Shown: positions 35,020 through 47,673, counted from the stretch's first letter. The stretch is 64,000 bases of DNA from Megaustenia siamemsis (GCA_032433765.1 JAVIAB010000049.1:21580779-21644778), one strand, 5' to 3'. Numbers and translations: made by a program. Notes: a model not told the origin generated them from the sequence alone.

Positions 35020-35205
35020 ATTTAGAGGAAGAGGTATGTTTACAGCACTTTGGAAAAATGACAAAAAAATCAACAACAGAAAAAAAAAAACAAAGAACAA
35101 TATATGACCCGAAGCAGGATAAACCTGTACCACTTGTCACAGCACCATCCTACGAAAAGCCAAACGCTAGGGAACACTGCCAACTCGGCTAACTAAAATA
35201 TTAGC
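35020..35205 (-). mobile_element. SINE3-like element, copy 2
   Basis: Shares aggtatgtttacag, caaagaacaatatatg, cgaaaagccaaacgctaggg and aacactgcca with 15865-16045. The tRNA-like A box (ttagccgagttggc, minus strand) is intact here, and the B box is mutated. Confidence 0.75.
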
Positions 35206-35384
35206 CATCATTAGTGATGTCTTTCACGCAGGTGTTCTCATGACTATAGCATAGGGCTGCGGCCACAACTCAAGAATAAATTGTGTATCTGTATTTTTCC
35301 TATTAGTAAAATATAAATATTATTATTCTATAGTGAGCTTCAGTCAGTTATAAAAAGTTATATCTTAAAATTCAACAACAGATG
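35206..35384. other. Unassigned AT-rich sequence
   Basis: No feature is recognised. Confidence 0.45.
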
Positions 35385-36190
35385 TGATTAAAAATGAAAT
35401 ATATCACACTAGAATTTGATGATACTGTTCTACTAGCAGAAAATCCTAAAGACCTACAACAACTGCTTAATGTGATAAACATAACAAGCAAAAAATATGG
35501 ACTAGATATGAATATCAAAAAGACTAAAACTATGATCATAAACAAAGAAAATTCTCAAGACCTACAATTAAATATCACAGTTGAAGGAATACATCTGGAG
35601 ACAGTCCAGAGCTACAACTACCATGGACATACTATAGCCAATGATGGAAAATGTAAAATTGAAATAAACAAAAGAATAGGTATGGCAAAAAGTAATTTTA
35701 ATGCAATGAAAAATTTACTAGCAACAAAACAAATAACAGCAGGGCTGAAACTAAGAATTGCAAAATGTTACATCTTCTCAACATTCCTGTATGGTGCAGA
35801 AACATGGACATTAGACAAGAAAACTGAACAGAAAATTGAAGCCTTTGAAATGTGGATTTATAGAAGAATAGGTAGAATTGGATGGAAGAAAAAGAAAACA
35901 AACGCTGAAGTTTTCAAACAACTAAAAATAAAAAGAGAACTACTAAATACAATTAAGACAAGACAAATGAAATTTTTGGGGCACATTAAAAGACACAACA
36001 GCCTACTAAAAGTAATATTGGAAGGAAAAATACAAGGTAAAAGAGGCAAAGGCAGACCAAGACTAACATGGACGAGTAACATCAAAAGATGGACAAGTCA
36101 ACCTATGGCAATCTGCACTATCAAAGCAAAAAACAGAGCGGAATGGCGCTCCATGGTAGCCAACCTTCATTGCGGAGACAACACTTGATG
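35385..36190 (+). mobile_element. LINE B, longest uninterrupted copy (RT palm to C-terminus)
   Basis: An open frame of 264 codons at 35394-36188. It starts at the RT catalytic box, degenerated to EFDDTVLLA (the Ala of ADD is lost). It continues through the thumb (GLDMNIKKTKTM, QSYNYHGHTI), FSTFLYGAETWTL and the C-terminal GKGRPRLTWTSN domain, ending CGDNT. It is 5'-truncated, lacks endonuclease and finger motifs, and cannot be autonomous. Confidence 0.92.
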
Positions 36191-36600
36191 ATGATAATGG
36201 GAATTTGATAAATGTGTCAATATATGATGTGAATATTCACATAAGTATTAATCTACTAAGTATACACTAACACAGGCATTAGTTGAGCTTCAAAATTCAC
36301 ATTTTGAATGATGACACAAAGTAGAACCACTTCCATAAAACATTTAAATAAAAAGGAAAATGTAGTAGACTAATAAACAGCACAAAGAAATGGATAAAAC
36401 CCATAAATGAAATATATTATGTCAAGAAATGGATAGAAAAACAAATTATAAATACAATATCATGAAACAGGTAAAGCTATAAATGAAATATACAACACCA
36501 AGGAACATGTGGTTATAATTTAAATATGCAGCATTTTTTTTTAAAGTGGATTCAGCTATAAATTAAGCACACTACACCAAGAAATGGATACAACAATAAA
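36191..36600. repeat. AT-rich decayed repeats
   Basis: Irregular ataaatgaaatata and caagaaa motifs look like diverged edges of the following 75-bp array. Confidence 0.6.
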
Positions 36601-37225
36601 TAAAATATACAAAATCAAGCAACAGAGAAAGTCATAAATGAGATTTACAGTGTTTAAAAAAATAGATCCAGCTATAAATTTATATACAACATCAAGAAAC
36701 AGAGAAAGTCATAAATGAGATACACAACATTCAGAAAATAGATCCAGCTATAAATTTAATATACAACATCAAGAAACAGAGAAAGTCATAAATGAGATAC
36801 ACAACATTCAGAAAATAGATGAAGCTATAAATTTATATACAACATCAAGAAACAGAGAAAGTCATAAATGAGATATACAACATTCAGAAAATAGATGAAG
36901 CTATAAATTTATATACAACATCAAGAAACAGAGAAAGTCATAAATGAAATACACAACATTTACAAAATAGATCCAGCTATAAATTAAATATACAACATCA
37001 AGAAACAGAGAAAGTCATAAATGAGATATACAACATTCAGAAAATAGATGAAGCTATAAATTTATATACAACATCAAGAAACAGAGAAAGTCATAAATGA
37101 GATATACAACATTCAGAAAATAGATGAAGCTATAAATTTATATACAACATCAAGAAACAGAGAAAGTCATAAATGAAATACACAACATTTACAAAATAGA
37201 TCCAGCTATAAATTAAATATACAAT
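36600..37225. repeat. 75-bp minisatellite
   Basis: About eight copies of atacaacatcaagaaacaga followed by gaaagtcataaatgagatat and acaacattcagaaaatagat. Bases 37226-37484 beyond it hold nothing recognised. Confidence 0.95.
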
Positions 37226-37484
37226 GTTAAGTGCCAGATTAAAAATAGAACAAAGGTGCACAAAATTAATTACTGTTGCTTTGGTGTGCTGAAGTGTAGG
37301 CTATAAGACTGTGTACAGCAATGTCTAGTGTAGGCCCCAATGGCAATGCAAATTAAAGCCTTTAATTATAGGCTAAGTTAGCAGCCAAGGCACTCTATTG
37401 AATGACTTAACTAATTAGTTATGTAAATTGAATCACAGAACAAACATTGCGCTGATTAAAGATAAGAAACAAATTTATACATAA

Positions 37485-37990
37485 CATCTTTTATCTGAAT
37501 AAATTATTCAAAGATAATATTCCAAATACTGCTTTCAACAAACTGACGAATATTTGGAGATCCAAAAGAACAAAACTTAGATTGTTCAACTGCTGTGTGA
37601 TATCAATGTTCACATATGGATGTGAAAGCTGGAAACCCACACAGACTTTATATAGAAAAATATATCCTTTTGAAAAACAAATGTCTATGTCGGACATCCA
37701 ACATTTCAAATGAACTGATTAGAGATGAATCTAAACAAGAATATGTTTAAAGTGTTGGAAATACAACGGTCATGTGCTAAGAATAAATGCAGAAAGGCTT
37801 TCCCACTTGGCATTCCTGTGGAAACCACCTCAAAAAAGACAACAAGGTTGACCCAAAGAATCGCTAAACTGAACATTTATTAGAGAAGGTTCATCTATAG
37901 GACTAAGAAACAACCAATAACTGTAAAAACTAGCAGTCAATCATGGAGAACTATGATTTCCACATTTTATGATGTCAATGGTCTGAGATT
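37485..37990 (+). mobile_element. LINE I 3' fragment, copy 2
   Basis: Reads FTYGCESWKPTQT, WKYNGHVLRINAERLSH and FLWKPPQK-like peptides with stops. It is homologous to 14455-14761 and extends further 5'. It lacks the 17-bp tail array. Confidence 0.75.
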
Positions 37991-38462
37991 TAAGTGAATT
38001 AATCTTCTTCTACCTTTCAGTTCCCCGTGGAGCATAGGTCTTCAACAAACACTTTCCAAGCTGTTTTGTTTTTGCTATTCTTTTAAAATCATTCTGTCTT
38101 CCCCATTATTTTTATCTCTGCTTTCATCTGTCTTCTCCAAGAATATTTTGGTCTTCATCTTTTTCTTTTTCCTTGGGGATTAAGGGCCTGTTTTGTAACA
38201 CTCTCAGTTGGCTTCCGTAGTGTGTATACTATCCAGCACCATCATCTTCGCTGTATTTCTTTATCCACAGGTATTTGACAGGTACATTTCCATAATTCTA
38301 TGTTAGTGATTTTGTCCTGCCATTTCCATAATTTTATTCGGTATAAGCATCCATTAATGAAGGTCTGTGTCCTCATGATTGTCATTTTTGTTGTTCTCCA
38401 TTTCTCACAGCTATATAATAAGACTGACTGAATATTTGAGTTGAAAATTTTTATTTTTGTCA
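37985..38462 (-). mobile_element. LINE J 3' fragment
   Basis: Antisense, colinear with 34500-34962 (SVLLYSCEKWRTTKMTIM, WKWQDKITNIELW). The unexpanded terminus (ccgtggagcataggtcttca) is at the left. Confidence 0.85.
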
Positions 38463-38555
38463 AAATGAATGATTGAATGGTTGAATGAATATTCAAAAAT
38501 AAACCTAACTTTCCCATGTTCTTACTGAACAATGATTGAAGAAGCAACCTTATTT

Positions 38556-38800
38556 GTACTTCAGATACAAATGCTTACTTTCAGCAGATGATGTAAAGTA
38601 TACACAATCCATAAATTCTGAAGTAATTTCTATCCAAGGAAGAATATAATGCAAGTGGCCAGATTTTTTCCAACAACAAAAGCCATATTTAATGGGTGAA
38701 AGAAGCTTACCATGCATCTCATATGGTGTGTGTGTTATGTTGACCATTTGGCCATATTTGAGTAATGTTGGCAGTACTGCACCTGACTTGTAATTCCCTC
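38556..38800 (-). CDS. Cys-rich extracellular domain exon, fourth copy
   Basis: The minus strand reads VNITHTP, then IKYGFCCWKKSG, then WIEITSEF, then DCVYFTSSAES. It aligns position by position with the second domain at 20 kb (IKFCCYKGD ... I..NGIAV ... CVNYTFTSKSES). Possible boundaries are the acceptor aattacaagtcag on the right and the donor gtaagcattt on the left. No stop interrupts it. It lies upstream (in minus-strand order) of the signal exon at 31277, so it belongs to another gene or an alternative 5' region. Family unrecognised. Confidence 0.45.
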
Positions 38801-38827
38801 CCTCTACCAACTAGGTCGGCCTCTTTT

Positions 38828-39410
38828 TCATTTACCATCTGGTTCCCATTTGAGGGTCTGTATTAATATTTGTTTGTTGTACCTTCTCATCACATGGCCA
38901 ACATATGACCACCTTCTGCTCTTGTTGTCTCTTCTCATCACATAGCCAACATATGACCACCTTCTTCTCTTGTTGTCTCTTCTCATCACATAGCCAACAT
39001 ATGACCACCTTCTTCTCTTGTTGTCTTTTCTCACCACATGGCCAAAATATGACCACCTTCTTCTCTTGTTGTCTCTTCTCATCACATGGCCAACATATGA
39101 CCACCTTCTTCTCTTGTTGTCTCTTCTCATCACATGGCCAACATATGACCACCGTCTTCTCTTGTTGGCTCTTCTCATCACATGGCCTAAATATGACCAC
39201 CTTTCTCTTGTTGTCTCTTCTCATCACATGGCCTAAATATGACCACCTTTCTCTTGTTGTCTCTTCTCATCACATGACCTAAATATGACCACCTTCTTCT
39301 CTTGTTGTCTCTTCTCATCACATGGCCTAAATATGACCACCTCCTTCTCTTGTTGTCTCTTCTCATCACATGGCCTAAATATGACCACCTTCTTCTCTTG
39401 TTGTCTTTGT
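38828..39410 (-). repeat. 48-bp array derived from LINE C coding region
   Basis: About 11 copies of a 48-bp unit (cttctcatcacatggccaac followed by atatgaccaccttcttctct). In antisense each unit encodes 16 residues, RRWSYVGHVMRRDNKR, so the frame stays open. The left end continues into ordinary LINE C (QTLKWEPDGK). The right end is joined to LINE A. Confidence 0.95.
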
Positions 39411-40168
39411 TTCCTCAGTTTTCCCAGTTGTTACAATATATTCCAGCTGTTCCCTTCTGATTACAAGGCCAAAAAATGATGATTGTTTCTTCCTAATATT
39501 GGAAATTAGCTCTCTTTTTGCTTTGGCCTCTTTCAGAACGTTTTCATTACTCTTCTTAGCTGTCCATGGTACTCTCAACATTCTTCTATAAAACCACATT
39601 TCTACAGACTCCAGTGATTTTATTATCTGTTATCCTATTGTCCATGATTCACATCCATATGTTAAGACTGGCTCTACATAACATTTAAGAACTCTTTTTC
39701 TTGTTTCTATTGTCAAAAATGGATTGCATAGTATCTTCTTCATTTTTTGGAAAGCTCCTTTTGCCTGAGCCATTCTGCATCTCACCTCTTGTGTACATCT
39801 TCCGTCTGAGGTTAACAAAGTTTCCAAATATTTAAATTCATTTACCTGTTTTAATATTGTTCCACTTGTCTTTATTTTGCACTGAGGTGATGTCTTTTTG
39901 TTTGTTGTTACCTTTACTTCTGTCTTTCTGCTATTAAGGCTGAGACATTTATTTTTGCTTTCCTTCACTATAATGTCCAACATTTCTTGTAACCCGTTTA
40001 CACTCTTAGCGATTAAGACTGTATCATCAGCATATCTTAGATTATTTATTATTATAACATATGATTGTTATTCCAGGCATGTCCCTTATGAATCTTAAAA
40101 TAATCTCACTATAAATATTAAACAAATCTGGTGACAGCACACAACCTTGCCTAACACCCTGTTTTATT
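39411..40168 (-). mobile_element. LINE A, longest copy
   Basis: Antisense. It reads from RT motif B ([14 protein letters not shown] near 40160) through a degenerate ADD region, the CLSLNSRKTEVKVTTNKK strand, VNEFKYLETLLTSDGRC and TYGCESWTIG, to REQLEYIVTTGK. The 3' end is replaced by the 48-bp LINE C array at 39410. It is inactive. Confidence 0.88.
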
Positions 40169-40545
40169 TAATAATAATAATAAATATATGTGCTTTCAGT
40201 ATAGTATTGAGACTAAAAGAAATAAAGTAATTATAGAATGACAACGTATCAATGACAAGGCAGTTCGTGGGTTCTTACAAATCTTAATACAAACCAATAA
40301 GGGGGTGTGGCCCTTGCTAATACTAATTAGTCTTCACTAGTTTTTCTGTGAGAATGTCATTAAATTGTTACTTTTTACATAAACTAAAATAATAGAAACT
40401 CATTATATATTATTTCAACATTACATATAACTGAAGCATTGTATTAGTACACTCCAGGAATTATTATTGAAGACATTGCTCTGAAGTTAACTTGAAACAA
40501 TAATAATAATAGTTAATTAGTTAGTTAATAATATAGTACACGATA

Positions 40546-40613
<68 letters not shown>

Positions 40614-41400
40614 TATACCATACACGTACCCACGTCACTGTGCAGTTGTGGTTGGTGATAATAATAATACTGTGAGTAGTATAATTAATTATAAGTCAAA
40701 CTAAGCTTTTATATTTAATTCCTTATAAGCAGAACAATTTTATATTGAACTAGCTGGGCTGCAATTTCGAAACTAACTAAATTTAAGTACCTAAATTAAA
40801 TGAAAGTATTACTGTAACAAGACTTACTTAAACGTCTTTCTGTGTTGGCCGTTCACTGGAAAAGAGATAATAGATAACTTGTCATGTGATCGTCACATGG
40901 GGATTGTTTGAACGGGTTTCTAGATAATTAGGGTGTTATCTTGGTCATTGTAATGTGACTTTATCAAGTAGTAAGGCTACCAAAGTACGCATACTGGGGG
41001 CGGGAGAGATTGTAGAGCCTAGCAAGGCATTGTTTATGCTTGTTGGTGTCTTAGTTTAATTTTTCTTCTGTTGTGTTCACGGGATGATTAGTCAACTATA
41101 CTTTTACTTGTTCGCAGTTTTTAAAAGGCGTAAAACTGGCGTTAGTTACGTCGTGTCGTTGTTCACACCAAGATGCGCAAATCTCGGCAGTTTAGCCAAT
41201 AAAATCCGACGTAAGCATATTTTTGTGTACAGGTTTACTTTTTTACCTTTCATTCCTCACAACGTGATCAGAATAGTCTTTGTTTGAATGGCAATCTACC
41301 GGAGGTGGGTAGGATCTTGGCCATGTCAGGTATCCCGAATCCTGATGTAAAAAATCACCCGATGAGTCTGCCCACCGATTTTACCTCATAGTGAGCCCCC
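40169..41400. other. Mostly single-copy island
   Basis: Apart from a (CTAT)n/(AT)n run at 40545-40610 this is the longest stretch with no repeat match. A minus-strand donor-like gtaagtcttg at 40827 could end a non-coding first exon (about 40828-41000) of the LAMP-like gene, whose next exon begins at 31370. The small plus-strand frame at 41084-41287 (67 codons) has no domain. Confidence 0.4.
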
Positions 41401-41470
41401 CCCGGGTAGTGGCATAGCGCTTGCTGCCAACGCGCGGGAAAGTCAATTATTAGGCCCTATAATCTGTTAT

Positions 41471-41728
41471 GGGGGCCGCGATAGCTGAGTGGTTAGTGAA
41501 CTGGACTACAAAGGACAAGAGGTAGGGTTAGATCCCAACCGCGGGTTCCGGGTTCACCCAGCCTTAAATCACTAGCAGATATTTTTCTGGGAAAGTAAAG
41601 CGGCCGGGTGTAATGCCGACCACATTACCCCAAAAATCATGTACCGAAGGTCTGTAAAATTTATGACCACTAACACCATATCCCCTATACGTCACTTGGC
41701 GTGACGGGGTTCTTTACTTTTTAAAAAA
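41471..41728 (+). mobile_element. SINE1, copy 3
   Basis: gatagctgagtggttag (A box) and gtagggttagatccc (mutated B box), core ending cacttggcgtgacgggg, short A-tail. The TSD aatctgttat lies at 41461-41470 and 41729-41738. Confidence 0.92.
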
Positions 41729-41789
41729 ATCTGTTATTACAAACATTTGATTTAATTATCTAGGAAGTCTAGTGACAGGCGATAACTCA

Positions 41790-42026
41790 TCATCATCATC
41801 ATCAAGTGCCGTGCCTGCTGACGTAGGTGATCATGTATCTCCACGAGTTTTCGATCCTGACATTTATCATTTCTGTTGTTGACCTTCTGCCAAGCCATTC
41901 TCTTAAGCTGTCCGGTATTTTTTCTCTTTACTTCCCTATATCTCTTCGTCCCTCAATTTTCCCAGTTGTTACAATGTATTCCAGCTGTTCTCTTCTCATT
42001 ACATGACCAAAAAATTGTGATTGAAA
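41790..42026 (-). mobile_element. LINE A insertion, severely 5'-truncated
   Basis: 237 bp of antisense LINE A 3' end with a (TCA)n/GAT tail at the left. The TSD cgataactca lies at 41780-41789 and 42027-42036. Confidence 0.92.
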
Positions 42027-42129
42027 CGATAACTCACAAACATCATAAATAGAATCAAGGTGCAACAATGCTTGTCAAATCATCCGACAAATGTCACCAC
42101 TGCGGTCCAACAAGGAAATAGCTCTACAG

Positions 42130-42545
42130 GCACACACACACAAAAAATACACTCTCCAAAACAATCCTCGTCCCAACGTTGCTACCAATGTCAGACCTCG
42201 ACGTTAGAATCAAGAACAATAGGAAAAATAGAGACAACAGATATGACTTGTGTTAGACGAAAGACAGAAAACGACCTGAGAGATAAGGTCAGAAATGAAG
42301 AGCTGAGGAAAAAAACAAACTAGGCATATTTCCGGTCATAGAACACATTAAAAAAAAAATAACATAAAAAACGACCTGATAAGCTGAACACCTTGCACGA
42401 CACTTAAAGAGGACTAGGAAATACCTGCAGATATCATTACCTGGCATTGGGCCAAAGGGCGTCAGCTTACAAACAGCTGGATCCATAACAGCAACAATTA
42501 CCAGAACTATCTGAAGAGATAAATCAATGTTTATGCCACTCAATA
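42130..42545 (+). mobile_element. LINE G fragment
   Basis: Reads RCYQCQTSTLESRTIGKIE, MTCVRRKTENDLRDKVRNEE, then frameshifted remnants. It is a 3' region without the RT palm. Confidence 0.7.
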
Positions 42546-42589
42546 GCGAACACAACAAAGAAATTATGATCTTTTCATGACGTAAACAA

Positions 42590-43190
42590 GACGTGTGGAG
42601 ATTCCTCAGTCACAAGAATGCCCAACATCAGATGGAAGATGCACCGCAGAAATAAAAAGCAGAACAGCTCAGACCAAAATAGCATTCCAGAAAATGTAAA
42701 ACTTCTTATGCAACAAGTCTATGTCAATAGAAGTGAAAAAGAGAGTCATCAGTGATATATAGAGCCAATTCTGACATATGGAAGCGAATCATGGACAGTA
42801 GACAAACAAATTAAAAGACGATTAGAGGTCGCAGAGATGGGATTTCTCAGAAGAATGTTGAGAGTTCTCTAGGCAGCTAAAAAGACAAATGATGACGTTC
42901 TCAAAGAGGCCAACAGAAGAAAAGGGAACTAATTAAAAACAAGAGAAAGAAACGATCGACATTTTTCTGGTACATCGTGGGAAGAGGAAAGTTGGAATAC
43001 TTGGTTACAACTGGCAAACTACAGGGAAAGAAAGATCGCGACGATAAAGAGAGAATATACTGGATAGCTTGGTGTCATGGCATGGAAAACAGTCAAAAAT
43101 AGAATCCATATGATGCACTATGTATAAAAGATTGTGTGGAAGGACATGATTGCCAGCTCCAACCGGTATGGCACATCATGTTGATAATGC
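42590..43190 (+). mobile_element. LINE M fragment, reference copy
   Basis: Related to LINE A but distinct: CTAEIKSRTAQTK, then an EANHGQ-type strand, ggaatacttggttacaactg, and a terminal ccaaccggtatggcacat with no GAT tail. It serves as the uninterrupted reference for the nested site at 1335/1887. Bases 43191-43460 are unassigned. Confidence 0.75.
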
Positions 43191-43471
43191 CCACTGTGCT
43201 CTCGCTGTTTCATTCGAAAGAAACATAATAATGCTAATTTTCCCATCAATGCAACTTCCACAAAAAAAAACTACATCTTCATTAATCGCATTAGGGTCTC
43301 CGCTCTGGATTTTCTGATTGGGCTTTGCTCCCATAGCCGTTTCCTCTCCCGAGCCCTCACAATGTAGTGGAGAGAAGATACAGTTTTAACTGCTTACATT
43401 ATACCTACAACAGTTATCAATAACAAAAATAGTGTAGATTCTCTCCAGTTGGATTTATCTTTAGCAAGCTT

Positions 43472-43892
43472 GAGTTATTGAGTTATTGAGTTATTTGCGG
43501 GTCATTATCATTGCACTCCGAACATGTCCATAGGTATCCAGATCCCCTCCTCAGCAATTCCCTCAGTGCCCAGCGACTGATGACTCCAGTTCTATGTTGG
43601 TTGATAAGTCTTCTTACACGGCCACTAAGTTTCTCATTTCTGGCTGTGCCCATCTTAACTCCCATTTCCATCATCCGAAGAAGTGACGTGGATCTGTGTT
43701 TGTCGAAGTCCTGTGCTCTTCCCACATCTCGGAGGGCATTGATGATGTCCGCCCGACCCATTGGTTGCCCGTCCTCAACGACAGCGCAGCTAGCCAACCT
43801 GTCCGCTCTTTAATTTCTCCGTACCCCCGCATGTCCAGGGACATAGACAAAGGTGACCTTACGTATTTTGCATTTCTGCAACGACTCTACCC
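43472..43892 (-). mobile_element. LINE D insertion, 5'-truncated (RNase H tail)
   Basis: Antisense. Encodes ASCAVVEDGQPMGRADIINA through LINQHRTGVISRW and CSECNDNDPQITQ stop, then ends in repeated ctcaataa. The 11-bp TSD ttagcaagctt lies at 43461-43471 and 43893-43903. It matches the C-terminus of the longer LINE D at 54542-56696. Confidence 0.95.
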
Positions 43893-44005
43893 TTAGCAAG
43901 CTTCTTCCACTCATTTATCTTCATATCAAAAGTTATCATGTTACATTTACAGAATCTTAGAAAACGTATTTCTTATTTATTTATTTGCCGATGACTGTCT
44001 TCCAT

Positions 44006-44569
44006 TGTTCTGGTAACAATGTTAACCTCCGGTGAGATGTAGAATGGCTCAGGCAAAAGCAGCTTTCCAAAAAATAAGGAAGATACTATGCAATCCATTT
44101 TTGACAATAAAAACAAGAAAAAGAGTTCTTGAATGTAATGTAGAACCAGTTTTAACATATGGATGTGAATCATGAACAATAGGACAACCGACAAGAAAAT
44201 CACTGGAGTCAAACTGGAGTTAAAATGTGGTTTTACAGAAGAATGTTGAGAAAACCATGGACAGCTAAGATGAGTAATGAAAACGTTCTCAAACAGGCCA
44301 AAGCAAAAAAGAGCTAATTTCCAATATTAGGAAGAAACAATCATAATTTTTGCCATGTAATGAGAAGAGAACAACTGGAATATATTGCAACAACTGGGAA
44401 AATTGAGGGACGAAGAGATAGAGGGAAGCAAATAGAAAAGATACCAGACAGCTTAAGAGAATGGCTTGGCAGAAGGTTAATAACAGAAATGATAAATAAC
44501 TGTCGTGATCGAAAGTTATGAAGAGACATGATCATCTACGCCAGCAGGCTTGGTACTTGATGATGATGA
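44006..44569 (+). mobile_element. LINE A fragment
   Basis: Reads MAQAKAAFQK through TYGCES, SNENVLKQAKAK and LEYIATTGKIEG with stops, ending in (GAT)n. Possible TSD tgtcttccat (43996-44005) versus tgtcttcccat (44570-44580). Bases 44581-44855 are unassigned. Confidence 0.85.
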
Positions 44570-44859
44570 TGTCTTCCCATATACGATCTCAGGTTTTGGA
44601 ACCTGTCCATTCTTCATTCGACAGGTGACCTAGCTATGATAGACTACTTTGTTCTGGCATTGTGAATATACTTGTTTCCCCCCATCACAGCCCATAACGC
44701 GTATGTTGTTGTTTTGTCTGTGCAGGTAATTCCGAATGCGCATTTTAGAAGTCGCGCGTGTGAAAAGCGTTCAGCCTTAATTCATTTCAGTTGAACAATA
44801 AAGGCCATATATCTTTGGCACGTTTACTGCCTACGACTAAAGACGATTAAGAATACGCA

Positions 44860-45345
44860 ATATCAGTTTTAATGTCATGAAAAATATACTAACATCAAAA
44901 CAAATAACACCAGGGCTAAAACTAAGAATAGCAAAATGTTACATCTTCTCAATATTCCTATATGGTGCAGAAACATGGACTTAGAACAGAAAATTGATCC
45001 ATTTGAAATGTGGATTTATAGAGGAATAGGTAGAATTGGATGGAAAGATAAGAAAACAAACGATGAAGTTTAAAAACAACTAAACATGAAAAGAGAACTA
45101 CTAAACATAATTAAGACAAGACAAATGAGACTGTTGGGGCATGTTAAAAGACACAACAGCCTAATAAAAATAATATTGGAAGGGAAAATACAAGGTAAAA
45201 GAGGCAGATCAAGACTATCATTGACGAGTAACATCAAAAGATGTACAAGGCAACCTATGACAATCTGCACCATCAAAGCAAGAGACAGAGTGGAATGGCG
45301 CTCCATGGAAGCCAACCTTCGATGCGGAGACGGCACTCAGTGATT
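44860..45345 (+). mobile_element. LINE B 3' fragment
   Basis: Reads CYIFSIFLYGAETW, MWIYRGIGRIGWKDKKTN, LLGHVKRHN and CGDGTQ stop, with one small deletion near 44980. A (GA)n run follows at 45452-45497. Confidence 0.88.
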
Positions 45346-45450
45346 ATGTGTATCAGTCTACGAAAAAAAAAGGAAAGAAAAAATAGGTTTGTTTTGTCCG
45401 TTCGAAGAATAACCCTCATTAAACATGGGGCACGCCCATAAGTGCTAGAA

Positions 45451-45503
<53 letters not shown>

Positions 45504-47237
45504 CCCGGCACGACAAGTTTTAGCGAATAAGGAATATGATGCTAGTATTTTGAAATAGACCTTCCACGCATATTATTTATATGGTTAATATTACGTCAGT
45601 TACATCTTGGTTGATATTACGTCAGTTATATCTTGGTTGATATTACGTCAGTTATATCTTGGTTGATATTACGTCAGTTATATCTGGTTGATATTACGTC
45701 AGTTATATCTTGGTTGATATTACGTCAGTTACAGCTTGGTCAATATTACGTCAGTTACAGCTTGGTTAATATTACGTCAGTTATATCTTGGTTGATATTA
45801 CGTCAGTTACAGCTTGGTCAATATTACGTCAGTTATATCTTGGTTGATATTACGTCAGTTACATCTTGGTTGATATTACGTCAGTTACATCTTGGTTAAT
45901 ATTACGTCAGTTACATCTTGGTTAATATTACGTAAGTTACATCTTGATTATTATTACGTCAGTTACATCTTGGTCAATATTACGTCAGTTACATCTTGGT
46001 TAATATTACGTCAGTTACATCTTGGTTAATATTACGTCAGTTACAGCTTTGTCAATATTACGTCAGTTACATCTTAGTCAATATTACGTCAGTTTTATCT
46101 TGGTTGATATTACGTCAGTTACATCTTGGTTGATATTACGTCAGTTATATCTTGGTTGATATTACGTCAGTTTTATCTTGGTTGATATTACGTCAGTTAT
46201 ATCTTGGTTGATATTACGTCAGTTATATCTTGGTTGATATTACGTCAGTTATATCTTGGTTGATATTACGTCAGTTATATCTTGGTTGATATTACGTCAG
46301 TTACATCTTGGTTGATATTACGTCAGTTATATCTTGGTTGATATTACGTCAGTTATATCTTGGTTGATATTACGTCAGTTATATCTGATTGATATTACGT
46401 CAGTTATATCTTGGTTGATATTACGTCAGGTACAGCTTGGTCAATATTACGTCAGTTACAGCTTGGTTAATATTACGTCAGTTATATCTTGGTTGATATT
46501 ACGTCAGTTACAGCTTGGTCAATATTACGTCAGTTATATCTTGGTTGATATTACGTCCGTTACATCTTGGTTGATATTACGTCAGTTATATCTTGGTTGA
46601 TATTACGTCAGTTATATCTTGGTCGATATTACGTCAGTTATATCTTGGTCGATATTACGTCAGTTATATCTTGGTTGATATTACGTCAGTTATATCTTGA
46701 GTGATATTACGTCAGTTACATCTTGGTTGATATTACGTCAGTTTTATCTTGGTTGATATTACGTCAATTACATCTTGGTTGATATTACGTCAGTTTTATC
46801 TTGGTTGATATTACGTCAGTTATATCTTGGTTGATATTACGTCAGTTATATCTGGTTGATATTACGTCAGTTATATCTTGGTTGATATTACGTCAGTTAT
46901 ATCTTGGTTGATATTACGTCAGTTATATCTTGGTTGATATTACGTCAGTTATATCTTGGTTGATATAACGTCAATTACATCTTGGTTGATATTACGTCAT
47001 TTGTATCTTGGTTGATATTACGTCAGTTATATCTTGGGTGATATTACGTCAGTTACATCTTGGTTGATATTACGTAATTTATATCTTGGTTGATATTACG
47101 TCAAATTATATCTTGGTTGATATTACGTCAGTTATATCTTGGTTGATATTACGTCAGTTTTATCTTGGTTGATATTATGTCAGTTATATCTTGGTTGATA
47201 TTACGTCAGGTACATCTTGGTTGATATTCTATCTATC

Positions 47238-47673
47238 TATTGACCTTTCGAGCCGTAACCGGCCCATAGGGCGTAGACCAAGATACACCTTCTCCTATAT
47301 GAATTTTTGTTCTAGCAGTTTTCTTTTAAAGATATTTTATCAAATCTCGCCATCTGTCTCTGTTCTGTGCAAGCAGTTCTATCTCATTGAGGGAGCCGAT
47401 TCCTGCTGCTCTTGCCTCTCTCATCAATGTTCTTCTCAGTGTCTCCCTGGGTCTTCCTCTTTTTCTTTTACCTGTTGTTTCCCATATGAGGGCTTGCTTT
47501 GCTATTCGATTATTATCTCTTCTCATCACATGTCCAACGTATGACCATCGTCTTTTCTTTATTACTGAAGATATTAGTGGTTGATTGGCGATTTCTCTAA
47601 TTTCCTCGTTTGTTTTGAATTCGTTCCATTCTATACCAAGTATTTTCCTTAGACATTTATTTTCGAATGCGTA
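47238..47673 (-). mobile_element. LINE C insert 1 in 26-bp satellite
   Basis: Antisense LINE C 3' region: (CTAT)n tail, then ttgacctttcgagccg, and a 67-codon frame ending WRDLIKYL with MMRRDNNRIAKQALIWE. It is 5'-truncated at the FENKC codons. Satellite resumes at acgtcag with no long TSD. Confidence 0.93.

Noticed and set aside
41084..41287. 67-codon ORF in the single-copy island
   Set aside because: No domain, splice or start-context support. Could equally be chance.
43997..44580. Firm TSD for the LINE A copy
   Set aside because: Flanks tgtcttccat and tgtcttcccat differ by an indel. Kept only as suggestive.
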